Part shown: positions 22,398 to 33,705 of the stretch, in pieces
Layout: each line of letters starts with the position of its first letter
Position numbering within the stretch: position 1 is the stretch's first letter
Source of the DNA: Onchidella celtica
Taxonomy: Eukaryota > Mollusca > Gastropoda > Systellommatophora > Onchidiidae
DNA: 64,000 nt
Assembly: GCA_963931925.1 (NCBI GenBank)
Contig: OZ007569.1
Span: forward strand, 25,584,524-25,648,523
Direction: 5' to 3'
Notes under the pieces: generated by a model
What the model saw: the letters and a program-made list of their open reading frames with translations, nothing else
Told to the model about the DNA's origin: nothing
Databases searched by the model: none
Translations under genes and position numbers: made by a program

Positions 22398-25300
22398 GAC
22401 TTGTGGCAAATAAATTTATAACACATTGCATGAGTGTTCAGTGTTCCCTTTAATTTATTTGGGAAATATTTGCTGTGATATGTTGCTTGCAAGATGGCAT
22501 TATCTTGGGGAGGTTAAATGCTTGTCCGAGTTGGTGGCACTTCCCTCTGTCCAAGTGCTGTGGCTGCCCTTCCATAGCTGGGGTAACGCAGCCGGTTTTC
22601 AACCACCTCATTCCACAGATCATTCACATATGCTGAAATACAAATAATAGTTCAGGTGATTTGGCGACAGATAAAATCTCATTTTTATTAGTAACACTAA
22701 GAGGTTATAATGGTAACAGGCTACCGATAGACAATGCTTACCTCCAACCCCCATTCTAAATTTCCCAAGCAACTGCAGAAAGGCTGTATTGAAAGACCAC
22801 ATTTTAATTGAACTGTTTTGTGTAGATTATGCCCACTCTTTGACTATTAATGAATCTCATATTACCACAGTATGGTTTCTACCTTACGCCGCCACCACTT
22901 TTTAACAGAAAATATGACATCAAATAATAAATCACTTTCAATAAAGAAAGATTTAAAGTAAACCATTCTTTTGCACCTCCTTTTTTTACTTACCATAAGT
23001 GCTCTCTTCTTTGACAAAACGTAGAATGGCATGGCCTTTTTTTGCTTTTGGATACACCATTGTTGTCTTTGGCTGGCCGTCGTCATCTTCAACTCTTTCC
23101 TTATCACCATTTTCACTGAAATGAAGAGCTGCCAGGAGTAACCTTCAATAAAAGGACAGAAAGGGATTTATGAAATATAAAATGCACAACCAACCAAATT
23201 CATCAACTGCACTTAATGTCTGGTAAGTTTAGCCTCTGTATAACTAATTTTTGGGAGCTGCCGGCCCACCAGAAAAGAAAAAGCAATAAACCTGTAGATA
23301 TGTACATTGTATAACTTTTTATAAAATTGATAATTTTACCGCCTTCCCAAGAAAATTCATGCTATCAGGTGATGGTTATATTTTAATAATGTTGTAATCA
23401 TTGTCATCTGGACCATGGTACTCTAAAAATGTTCTGTTGTGTTTCCAGGCTGAAAACTGTAGCCACAATGAATTCAAAATGCAAATGATCTAACTATGGC
23501 GAAACAGAGATGCAGCTCCTAAAATAGTAACAAAACAGTACTATAAAACTGAAAACACCTCAAGATATTACATTACCAATCATCCTTGTCTTGGTGTTTG
23601 TGGCTGAGTAACTTCAATTATGAATAATGACAAAGATGACATGACTTACTTTGCTTTCATCACCGGATAGGAATAGTGATAAAATTTTGGTGCGAACTGG
23701 CATATCAGGGAATAAAATGCTTCCATCTTTGAAGTCTGGATGTGTGGTGACAATTGTTTGATGTCTTGAAGCAGCAGCTTTTGTTCCACAATTTTTTTCA
23801 GCTCACGGAACTGTCTACTGTCTGAAATTAGAGCCAATCAATCATCTTCAGTGCAAGGTTTCTGAACACAACTGACAATATGCCTACAACAATAATTGCA
23901 TTCTTTGCTTAACTGTTCTGCATTAGTTTTCGTATACTTGCACAGTCCTTTAAAAAGTTTGTGGCCAAAATTTATTATTATTACATAAAACTTTTAATCC
24001 CCAGTGATTACCTGGCCTAAACCGCTCCCGGTCATCCACGCCCATCTCCTCGTGTTCACAGCTTGGAAACAGGTCTCCATGTCCCTCATGGATGTTGCAA
24101 ACATGTCGCAAACAGACAGCCACTTTTCAAGGACGAGCTCCCCATTCCCGTCGCTGCTGCTGGCAACCCAGTATAGGTGATTCGAAATGCTCTTGGCCCA
24201 TAGTTGGACCATATTAAGCTCTTTTTTCTTTTTTGAAAGAGCTTTCAGTTTTTTCTGAATGCCTGTTTGATTTGCAAAATTAATGAGTTGTTTAGTGTGT
24301 ACATTTACTCTGGGCATATTTTCTTCCACCTTGTAATCGGAGATATTTTTATTGTCTTGTTCATTCTTATTGTCAGTATACACTGCATAGATTTCTTAAT
24401 CAGTTAATGTATTACATGTAAATGACACTTTTATAGTTTACTTTTCATGACTTTAAATTGTAATAAATGTTATCCTGTTATTGTTCCCCATGGCTTACTC
24501 TTGACTTTCTACAATGCGCATTGAGTGTTTGCCAGCGAAATCAAAATATTTAACTTCAAGCCCCTGATTTGTGGCTGTCCATTTCTTTTCACACTGCTAT
24601 GGCGATCTGTACACAGGTCTGAGATTTTTATTTTCTCATTCTCCAGTTTCAGTAAACCTCGTTGCAGCCCCTCTAACTCCATGGCATATGAGTTTGGAGT
24701 CTCTTATAAAAGTGTGAAGAAATAAAAGACGGTGAACAAATATCTCAGCTGTATAATGACAAAGAAATAACTATGGTGACTAGGTCAATATTTATGATGT
24801 AGTCAGATCTGGCAACTTTACCATTTATACCTGGTAGACAAACACAAGACTGAACAGAGCACAGACATATGTTGTCAGTAAATTACTAAAAAAAAACACT
24901 GGACGGAGCTGGATTTTTTTTTTTTTGTAAATTGAAACTGTTTGCAGTCTATCAAAAGGGATATTATTATACCAGTCTAAAGCTATTTCTATCACTGTTG
25001 GAGAGGGAAAAGAGGGAAAGAAAATTCATAAGTTTCAAATTCTTGAATCACACTCATGTATAATACGTACCATCACTAGTTGCACGTCGAGCACTTTGTT
25101 GGATTCCAGATCGAGAAGTGTATAGCTAGAATATGTAGCTGTTTGGCCAGGTGTGCAGCAGCGTGCATCCCCTCCAACTTTGATTGGTCTTCCTTGGCGC
25201 TCCTGCATTAGAAAGGCCTGCTGCCTTTCCCACTGTTTTGAAACTGAGGGGACGAGATATCCTCGCTGGATGTTGTAGTAAGTTTGGAGGCTCATTGTGG

Positions 25301-25881
25301 CTACAGACATTGATTTTAGTGACCTGATAATTTTTGAAACATTCAGGCCAAAGAAGAAAACGTGTGCAGCCAACAGGATATTTCCACAAGCCAGCTTATG
25401 GTAAACTGGCTGGCTATTCCATTGCCAGCTATGCCCATTAATACAATTTACCACGCAGTGGAGCATAGTTCCCCAAGTCTTCGCTGACTGTACCTACAAA
25501 GATTCAACAATAACATTAAGAGACTCATCAAAATCATCTAAAAACTAGCAATAGAATTTTGCTATTACATGCAGGATGGGAAATGCAAAATTTACGAACG
25601 ACATTCATCGGTAGGATGGAGCTTGAAAGTCTGCGCCTGTTTCCCTCCTCACCACATTATTCAATCCTGTTCTAATTTATCAAACCTTGCAAAGTAAAAA
25701 GTACAGGTCCTCATTTTGAGATATCCTCACTTCAGCTGAAAAATTGAAACTACCAACTTACAGCCATCTTCAGCTTACAATTTTAAATGACAAAGGTTGT
25801 TGGCTTGGACACAGACATTAAATTCTTTTTCATTTATGGCAAAGATTTATGCTTACCTTGGCTTCAGCCCCACACACTCTG

Positions 25882-27027
25882 TGTCACAAATCCCAGACTG
25901 GGAAATGCAATAAGTATAACAGGACAACAATCACGAACGAACATGTATAACACTTAACAGAACACCCCATCAGACTCACACATTTATTAAACATAAATAT
26001 AAAGATAACAATGCAATGACATACGTTAGATCACTTAATTAAACTGCCGTCCACGGCCTTCTCCCGTAAGCACACTTCCTCGGGTCCACAACCCGGTAAT
26101 TACTCTAAAGACACCTCGGCCTCAGCCTCTCCACTCAGGGTCTTAATGACACACTAATATTCTTTCACTCCACAGTCTCTCAATAGCGCCTCCCTACAGC
26201 AATACACCTTAGCCTCCTATACACTTCACGTGGCCATAACACGTTGATACTTCAATTCACACAGTAATACATCCATGTCACCGTAGTACGTCTTAATAGC
26301 ACATTACAAGCATATATACATCCCTGTCGGTGGCCAGACTGCCACGACTCATGTTCTGCGACTGTCCTACACGACAGCGTCACTCCTGGCCTATGTGTGG
26401 CCTTCGGCCCTATGCTGGCCTATCCCCTGTGCTCACCGACGCGGCTCTTCGGCCCGTCCCCGACACCTACAAGAATAACATTACATTGGTATAATAATCC
26501 CATACCACTTCTATTCACTTCACCCCTCTTTACATCTCATGAAGCGTACACACAATAGCTCACATTTCACTCACCACATCTTACGGTAACACACCTCCCC
26601 CGTAGTACACCATACTCACTCGCGCTACAAATCCATGAACTCAACTTTCATCTATCGCTCATGGCGCACATTGCTATATACAGTATCAAGGACTTCCACA
26701 TTCCTCACATATACTTATTTACATCATGGTCATAGACGAATATAATACATCAATCATAACTATTATCAATCATCGTTTCACCTACCAGTCATCACTGGAA
26801 AAAACTCTCTCACTAGTCTTCCGACTGCTCCCCTTATGGTTGCCCTCTGGGCTTTCTCTTGCGTCCGCTTGCTAAGGACGTCTTAGTGTGCAGTGATAGT
26901 AATACAGCGCTCTCGCCCCAATCAGACCCCCCCCCCTCACACATGCACGCTTTCCCTTACCCCGTGGGTTAACTTTATTCTAACTCTCTTCTCGTAACTA
27001 CTGATCCTCGCTCACTCGCTCGTGACA
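25882..27027 (+). mobile_element. Solo LTR (1,146 bp)
   Basis: Starts TGTCAC and ends GTGACA (perfect 6-bp inverted ends) and is flanked by the 5-bp direct repeat CTCTG (25877-25881 and 27028-27032). Removing it and one CTCTG rejoins a coding exon of the THAP/transposase gene in frame (ESC to RVCGAEAK). The last bases, GCTCGTGACA, match the end of the Gmr1-like LTR at 50045-50054, hinting at a related family. No internal region remains, as after LTR-LTR recombination. Confidence 0.85.
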
Positions 27028-27073
27028 CTCTGCAGGATTCTAAAAGCTGAAACAAGTTGCTCTCAAATACAAT

Positions 27074-27690
27074 CAGACCTCCCTAGTTTGGAATTCAAAA
27101 TTCTGTAATGGATTCATAATTTTTCTGTAATCTGAACAAAAATTCTGTAATGAGACCAACATGCAACAAAAACTTCTTCGGACTCGGAGTCGGTTCTGCC
27201 ATCATCGACGAGGTAAACGAGTACGATAGACTTAGTGCTAGACTTAGTGTAAAAGGCTATTTCTACTCACAAATAAGCAAATCACATCTCCAAGTGATAG
27301 GTTCACAAGGCACAAAATAGAATAAAATATCCAAGAAAAATTCACAGGGGTACACGCAGATTAAATGGACACTTCACTGTTCTAGCTTGAGAACTGAATT
27401 GAATGAATGAGGACAGAAATTCACATGGGGTAGTCGGAAGAAGACAAGTGATGATCGCATGCGCAGTAGAGCGGTAGGCCTAAAGATCGGAAGCTAACCA
27501 AACAGCTCGAATCATTCGGCCTTTGATTCATTCGTAAAATTACATTCGTTATTATAATTTTTTCTCTAATTTATCGGAAAATTTGTACGATTTTCGAAAA
27601 TTCGTAATTTACCGACGATTTTCGTAATCCCGTAATCGGACCTCGCTTTCTGTAATGATTACGGCAATTCCGTAATACTAGGGAGGTCTG
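27074..27690. mobile_element. MITE, 617 bp, with 14-bp terminal inverted repeats
   Basis: Ends are a perfect inverted repeat: CAGACCTCCCTAGT at 27074 and its complement at 27677-27690. The direct repeat TACAAT flanks both sides (27068-27073, 27691-27696). The interior is non-coding and full of CGTAAT/CTGTAAT words. It interrupts a coding exon of the THAP/transposase gene (KTERKYIV / FESNLF). The superfamily is not assigned: a 6-bp duplication with CAG ends does not fit TA-targeting mariner/Tigger elements well. Confidence 0.85.
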
Positions 27691-29164
27691 TACAATGTAT
27701 TTTCGTTCGGTTTTGATGTCTTGTGTGTAACCTGAATCAGTGTCATCGTCATCGTCACACTCCTCCGGTGCAAATTCGTCATCTGCAGCTGCTGTGGCTG
27801 TCTGGCTGCTAACAAATGAGCTGTAGATTGAAAAATGTCAATACAATTCAATTTTGATTGAATATTATCCATTAAATGATGCAACACCTACACATACATT
27901 TCAGTATTTGAGCTTTTTTTATATCGTCAACTGTCTATAGTGTAATAAAAACTAATTCCTTGCTCTCAGAAAGTGTACATTATGTGATTACTTTGCATAA
28001 GACGATTGATGTGGCATATTCTATACAGCTAACAAAAAAAAAAAAGAAGGCTAGATCAGGTTAGAAATTGAAAAATCGTCTTGCCTTGAAAAGAAATACA
28101 AAATACTGCCAGATTAAGAGTGCTAATACCATTTGAACATTACGAACATTTTCTTGTCTAACTTGGGCAGGTTTGAAGTGGAGGGCATGGAAGCTTCTAG
28201 GGTATATCTTAGATAAACTGGCTGCTGCAGGAGGACGGGTTGCATCATTCTCTTTCTGTCCTGTAATGGGTTCTTCTGCAATGGTGTCAGTGTTAGTGTC
28301 ACACGTGGTGGCTGGCCCAGTCTCCTTCATGACTTGATCTATTAGCTTTAGAATGCAAGAAAAATGAAAATAATTATTGTCATGTAGCAGTTATCTGTCA
28401 TAGTTTGGGTGTTTAGATAAGAAGCAATTTTATCATAGTCTGGCGGTCCAAGTTAAAAAAAAATATATATTGACACGACAGGCTTTAGGTACTTTTCAAA
28501 ATGACAGAATACATTATATATATGTACATTACGTGTGCCAAAGAACGAAAATTTTGAGCAGAGACAAGATGCGTCAGAATGTTGGAAATTTTTCATATTT
28601 TTCACCGGAGATGGAAGTGAGTTTCATATAATATTCTGGTCCTAATGACAATATTCAATAAAACAACAGAGTAAAACATTTGGTAACTTGGCCCACCATA
28701 ACACTAAATTTTCCGGGCTCAGCACTGCTTACACTACCTCTTCCTGCTGCAAAAATGCTAGTTTTTTGCTAATTGCTTAGCAATAACGGAGCTGAAAATA
28801 TTGTTGCCAATTTTAGATTGACAAGTAATGTGGTAATAATATTATAATAAAATAGTAAAATATTAAAATGAAACTTGGTCGCAGCTTTGCAGGGCTGTGA
28901 CAGAAAAAAAAGATAAGAACTGTTACCAGCAATTAAATTAAGGCCACCCTTATCCGTCAACATTATCAACGGATACTGCCCAGGTTTATCCGTCAACGTT
29001 ATCGACGGATACTGCCCAGGTTTATACGGCAACACTATTGGCACTATTGACGAATGACAAACAACAACAACAAACAAACATGCAAACTGGATTTATTCCT
29101 AATGTTATTGGATTAAAAAAAATTACCAAATACATTGATTACTGATAAAAAGACTTCTCTAAGA

Positions 29165-29232
29165 AAAGAAAAAAAAACACCCTATCCCGGTGAGAATCGA
29201 ACCACTGTACCCCCGATTGGCAGGTAGATACA
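29165..29232 (-). other. Partial tRNA-like unit
   Basis: The minus strand shows the 3' half of the same kind of unit: CTACCTGCCAATC, B box GGTTCGATTC, then T-rich sequence. It lacks a clear A box. It resembles 29313-29402 and probably shares its origin. Confidence 0.4.
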
Positions 29233-29312
29233 AAAAAAAAAACAACTGAATTTCTTCCGTCATTGTCCTTGGATAAAAAAAAAAAATTGATGCCTAATAA
29301 AAAAAACGTGAC

Positions 29313-29402
29313 CAAAAAAAAAAGCTGCCGTGCTGAGAATTGAACCACTGCCATTTGATTGACGGGCAGAGATGCTAACAGCTACGCTATTGAGAACCCT
29401 GA
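29313..29402 (-). other. tRNA-like (SINE/pseudogene) unit with T-run terminator
   Basis: On the minus strand: an A-box-like TAGCGTAGCTGTTAGC (29374-29389), then B box GGTTCAATTC, a short tail and a run of T (29313-29322) suited to Pol III termination. The anticodon arm does not fold with a 7-nt loop, so this is not a working tRNA. Confidence 0.5.
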
Positions 29403-29675
29403 CTATTTGCGAGAAAAGTCTTACTAAATAAGTATGACCAAACCAAGAAACCCATATCACCTGAACCTTCGTGTCATCTATTAAATCAATAAAATTCCAA
29501 GTCTGTCCAATTTCAATATAGTTGTCAACACTCGCCCAATATATGAACATTGATCGCGTCGGGATGTAGGCTCGTACGGAACAAGGGGGGAAGACGGAGA
29601 AAGAGTTCAAATCAGGGGAGATGACTCGCAAATACAGAATTTATGTTGACGGATAAAAAAAATCCTAGGGAAAAT

Positions 29676-29701
29676 TTTATCCGTCGATATCGACGGATAA
29701 A
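29676..29701. repeat. Perfect 26-bp palindrome
   Basis: TTTATCCGTCGAT followed by its exact complement. The core TATCCGTC is the same word that forms the inverted ends at 28950 and 29645, so it probably belongs to the same element. Confidence 0.8.
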
Positions 29702-30265
29702 CACTTCGTTAAATTAATTAAACAAAAGTCTGCAAATGATTCGTTAATTTCGGTTCACAATTTTTGTTCACATCACAGGCACAATGACAACTGACAGCTG
29801 TTATGTCTGGACTTATTGGACCACACCAAAAGAATAAGTCTAAAACTAGTAAAACATTCGTGGGGAGAAGGTGGAGGTAGAAAAAAGAACAGCAAACTCT
29901 TCTGTTTTGTTTGGAAGGAGTACCTTACTCGAGCGCCACTTTCACTGTTATCAATTTAAACACATGGAATGGTCAGATGGACCTGGGGGCGTGAGGGTCT
30001 AGTCAGTTTGTATCAATGGGCGGTAGTCAGATTGACTAATCAGGCGAAAAAGGGCAGGGATGGTTGTGTTTAGTATAGTTTCTGGTCTTTGGCGCTCGAG
30101 TACGGAACTCCTTCCTTTTGTTTTTCTAACAACTAGATTTGATAGAGAATGTATTTTAATCTGGGCTTAGAGGCTTCACTAGATTTTCATGTAAATTGAT
30201 GATCTGCATAGATCTACACTACAGACTAGCTAGATGTAGATCTAGCCCGTTTGTCTTGGACTCAC

Positions 30266-30640
30266 CTCTTTTCTTTCTTTCCTTTCAACATATATCGTTT
30301 CTTTGGTACAGTTGAAGCTTGTGTGATCCTGGTCTGCTTTGTGCCATAGTCAAAAACTGTAGGAATGGCACCTGGCTTCAGCCTCATCTGGGTAGCGTTG
30401 TAGCCAATCGACCGAGCCACCACAGGATTGATCGTGAACTGATCAGGCTCGAAATGCAGTGCTCATAGCACCGCTGCCTGCTCAGAATGGCGGTCTACTG
30501 ACCAGTTCTTACGGTTAACTTTCCGCTCCCATATCTTTCTCAGTTCTTTGGCTTTGGGGAAGTGATGAAAACTTACTTTTTCCCCGTTTGCTGTCCGATT
30601 GTTTTTCCGATCGGCAATTAATTGCCACACAGTAAACCAT
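30266..30640 (-). pseudogene. THAP zinc-finger exon
   Basis: First exon of the gene above, from MVYCVAINC to a GTGAGT donor. A THAP domain is a DNA-binding C2CH finger of about 90 residues. The first Cys pair (CVAINC) is intact. The frame shifts at an AAAAA run near 30582, and the Cys of the C-x2-H pair is TGA (about 30470) before ALHFEPDQF. Tryptophans of KIW and NW and the P of the closing RLKPGAIP motif are present. Confidence 0.75.
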
Positions 30641-30664
30641 TGTTTTCGCGGTCGGCAGTAACTC

Positions 30665-30680
30665 TGACGTCACTTCCGTT
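30665..30680. promoter_or_regulatory. CRE plus ETS site upstream of the THAP exon
   Basis: TGACGTCA directly followed by CTTCCG, 25 bp upstream of the ATG at 30640. This CRE/ETS pair is typical of TATA-less animal promoters. Functional role is inferred from motif and position only. Confidence 0.4.
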
Positions 30681-31876
30681 TACGGGCACCGACGGGGAAA
30701 GACTTGCAACATGGCATCGGCGAATTTGACGACCCGACAATCGAGCTCAATCCTTATTCCATGGGAGCAATAACTCCTCCATAAACGTTTCAATAGCTCT
30801 GGGGTGAACCAACGGGCACCCTCCTTATTATAATAAGGCAATCGAACATGGTCATGGTACAACGTTTAATTGCACTTTTTAAAGCTGGCTAAATTAGGCA
30901 ATTACAATGTACCAGGCAACTGGACAATCACTTTGGTATGACGCTAGCTTGAAATGCATTTTATAAAGGAGCGCGTGGCACGCCACGTGCACGCAATCAT
31001 ATACAGATGATAAAACCTGCACAGAACAGCATTGTAGCTTAACTGGACTGGAAAGAATGCATGGCACTAAAATAAAGCTAGGCCTGGCTAAGAGTACTAA
31101 ATTGAAACGCATTATTAATGGTAAATATACGCGGACACACAATAGGTCTTTACCGGAATTACACGATACTTCCACTCTGTGATCAGTGCACAAGGTCACA
31201 AAATAATTTAGTACAGCATCTGCACATGAGACATTAAAACAATATCTCAACTTAAACTACAACACTGAAAAGCACATAAAATTACTAAGTACATGTACTT
31301 CCTATAGAATCCTTATGCCAACTTACCCAATATATGAAATGGAACTTTAACTACTACTAGCTTTCAATAATGTCAACATAAGTCTGTGCCCCTCGCCGTC
31401 AGATAAGAATATGACTAAGTGGTCAGACGGGACAAACTTATATTCGCGCCAGTGGTCAGCTGACCCGGGGAGGGACTGCATCGCCCAAACAAAGACGGTA
31501 CCAATGCCAGCGTGGGCATAGTCCACGCGCAGCGTCTCTGTTTGGGACTAACAAAGGGATAGTACAAAGCCCAGGTGTAGACAAAGAAATTTAGATGTAA
31601 TTTACATATAACCACGTTGCCAATATAACCAGGTCAGCGCATGAGAGAAATAAGATGGGGTGGACAATAATACAAACATAGCACTATGGCTACATTTGCT
31701 CCCTCACAACTATGCTGATGTGCAAGGCACTTGGCTTAAGGCCCAGTTGATGGCTTGCTATCGACCGATTTAAATTCGATGGTGTTGTAATTTTTATGAG
31801 GATAACAATAAAATATGAAAAAAGGACGTTAAGAGTGCATAACATTTCTTTTAAATGTCTGTCTGTCTCTCTCTCG

Positions 31877-31911
<35 letters not shown>

Positions 31912-33460
31912 TCTCTCTTATCTCTTTCTCTCTCTCTGCGCTGCTCTTTCACGCATTACTGTTGTTGAAATTATTGCCATGATCAGTTCGAAATTTGGTC
32001 AGATAATCCTCGACCATATAATAACTACTGTACTATGACTGCAAATACAAAGCATGCTCTGGCAATCGCGATACCAGTCAAACCTGACATCCTGTCTTTT
32101 TCAACTTCGGGCAATTTTTTCCTACTTCCTCTTTAGATCCCGTAAAAACCCATATTGCTGGAGCACATTAAAATTTCACATGGTTATACACTTCATAGAT
32201 CAAGACGTTAATCTGCAAGTTATCATAATTTGCCCATAACTCACGCTTTCCTGTGAACATTAAAACATTTCATTTGCACGGTGTCTACAGGCAATGAAAC
32301 ACCTCTCTGACGTTTATGACAGGAAATCAGGCGAAATCTTTTTAATAAGCGGTTGTTGTTTTTTTAATCAGTCGAGCGGACATGGAGAATATATAGAGCT
32401 GATGCTATATGCAGTTAAACTGTTTTGTGTGTATCTGTGACTTGTAGATGTTAAAAAAAAAGTCCAGTTTCATAAACTGTAACAATGCAAACATGTCACG
32501 ATGGCCGGACACAGAATGCGAGAGAAACGGGTAAGATAGACAGAAACACGCACGCGCACACACACACATACACACACACACAGGCAGGCAGACAGATATA
32601 GACAGAGACTGACAAACACAATAAGGGAGATAGGGAGACAGGCAGAGAGAAGGACGCATACACACACACATACACAAGGAGAGAGAGAAAGAGAGAGATG
32701 GGTCTGTCTATTTTCCCACTACCCCATTTTATAACAAAGCCAGGAGATTCATTGCCTTGTCTGTTTTATTGTCTCAATAAACTCCCCGTTCACAGGAAGA
32801 AACGCATTGAGATGGCAATATAATATACATTATGAGATTTGGCGCTTACTTCAACACTGAACACCCCGACAGTGTGATATTTTCAATTGTTTGCACACAT
32901 GCAAAGACATGTCCATTTCCTGTCCTTAAAAACAAAGAAGAAAGATTATTCCCTCTCTTTCTTATTTCCTAAAAAGGGCCATGTATGCAGTAATTGTAAG
33001 TGATAATCAGTAATGCTATAATGTTCATAATTTTCTCACTGAAATCTTACACTTCCTCCCCCCCTCCCCCTTTTTTTTTCATAGCCATGCCCAATATAAC
33101 ATTACAATAATTTCCTGTCAGTTTAGTCGTGCTACAAACAGCCATGCGCCAATGTTCATAGGGGAAAACCCCTTTACAGAATGATTTTCTATAATATCCT
33201 GTTAATATTATTACTACAGCGTACCAGTACTATTAATTGCTGCCACTACTACAACTACTATTACTACTACAACTACTACTATTACTACTACTACTACTAT
33301 TACAACTTCTAATATATGAATTTGGTATTTGGAGCTTGCGTTGTCCAGGAAATGAACTAACAGCAAAGTATATGTTTTGAAAGCTATTCCATTGGTTCTG
33401 GTCACACGGTATTGAAAAATTATCGAATTTACATGAACTAAAGGAAACAGTATGTAGTAG
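30681..33460. other. Non-coding stretch with microsatellites
   Basis: No supported gene. Contains a (CT)n tract at about 31863-31935, (AC)n at 32560-32583, and a (ACT/ATT)n tract at 33235-33302. The small open frames here are translations of these repeats or chance. Confidence 0.6.
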
Positions 33461-33468
33461 AATTCATG

Positions 33469-33705
33469 CTACAACAAAAATGGAATTGGGTCGGACACGT
33501 GGGGAGGATGAATGATAATAGATAGACAAAACGCTGCACTGAATGGCAACCACGGACAGAAAAAAGAACACGAGGGCGACCAGGAAGAAGATGGCAGTAT
33601 ATTAAAAAGAGACGAGGAACAACATGGATGAAGAAGACATCAGATAGAGTGGAATAGAAGTCATTGTCGGAGGGCTACATCTTGCAGTGGATGGAGAATA
33701 CCTAG
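33469..33705 (+). pseudogene. C-terminal fragment of a LINE reverse-transcriptase ORF
   Basis: The frame reads WNWVGHVGRMNDNR, then GRPGRRWQYI, GTTWMKK and LSEGYILQWME, the typical tail of LINE endonuclease-reverse transcriptases (W-GH-R and RGRP..RW motifs). Two stops interrupt it (33523 and 33655), both TAG where the family has Trp (TGG). The remainder of the element is missing. It is a different family from the RTE-like copies nearby, judged by the WVGHVGRM wording. Confidence 0.7.

Larger units (their letters stand above)
28950..29656. repeat. Inverted-repeat-flanked segment containing tRNA-like units
   Basis: TTATCCGTCAAC at 28950-28961 is answered by its exact complement at 29645-29656, with similarity continuing a few bases inward. 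Inside, a 36-bp unit (TATCCGTCAAC..ACGGATACTGCCCAGG) starts at 28951 and 28987 with a third decayed repeat after it. Two tRNA-like units follow. A non-autonomous DNA transposon is possible, but no target duplication is seen. Confidence 0.5.
22514..30640 (-). pseudogene. THAP-domain, DDE-transposase-like gene (Kolobok-like), decayed
   Basis: Minus-strand exons: 30266-30640 (THAP), about 28130-28350, 27697-27820 plus 27028-27067 plus 25857-25881 (one exon split by two transposons), 25071-25493, about 24550-24700, 24012-24262, 23650-23821, 22994-23115 and 22514-22632 (ends TAA). Start ATG at 30640 has context AACAATGG. THAP motifs: CVAINC, FHHFPKAKELRKIW, ALHFEPDQF, RLKPGAIPTVF. The body has KYIVFES, CRVCG, WNSQP, GDARC (candidate first catalytic Asp), AMELEGL, CTDRHSS (second Asp), KSISNHLYW, LSPHIQTSKMEAF and HAILRF, the layout of THAP-linked transposase-like proteins common in marine invertebrates. 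Lesions: frameshift in an A-run of the THAP exon, TGA in place of the THAP Cys, frameshifts near 24595 and 24140. Assignment to Kolobok is tentative; the gene family match is firm. Confidence 0.7.

Noticed and set aside
29313-29402. Functional tRNA gene
   Set aside because: A and B boxes are present, but the anticodon arm and acceptor stem do not form a normal cloverleaf.
32405-32677. Cys-rich, secreted-looking minus-strand frame
   Set aside because: Translation of (AC)n and related simple repeats; no start context or homology.
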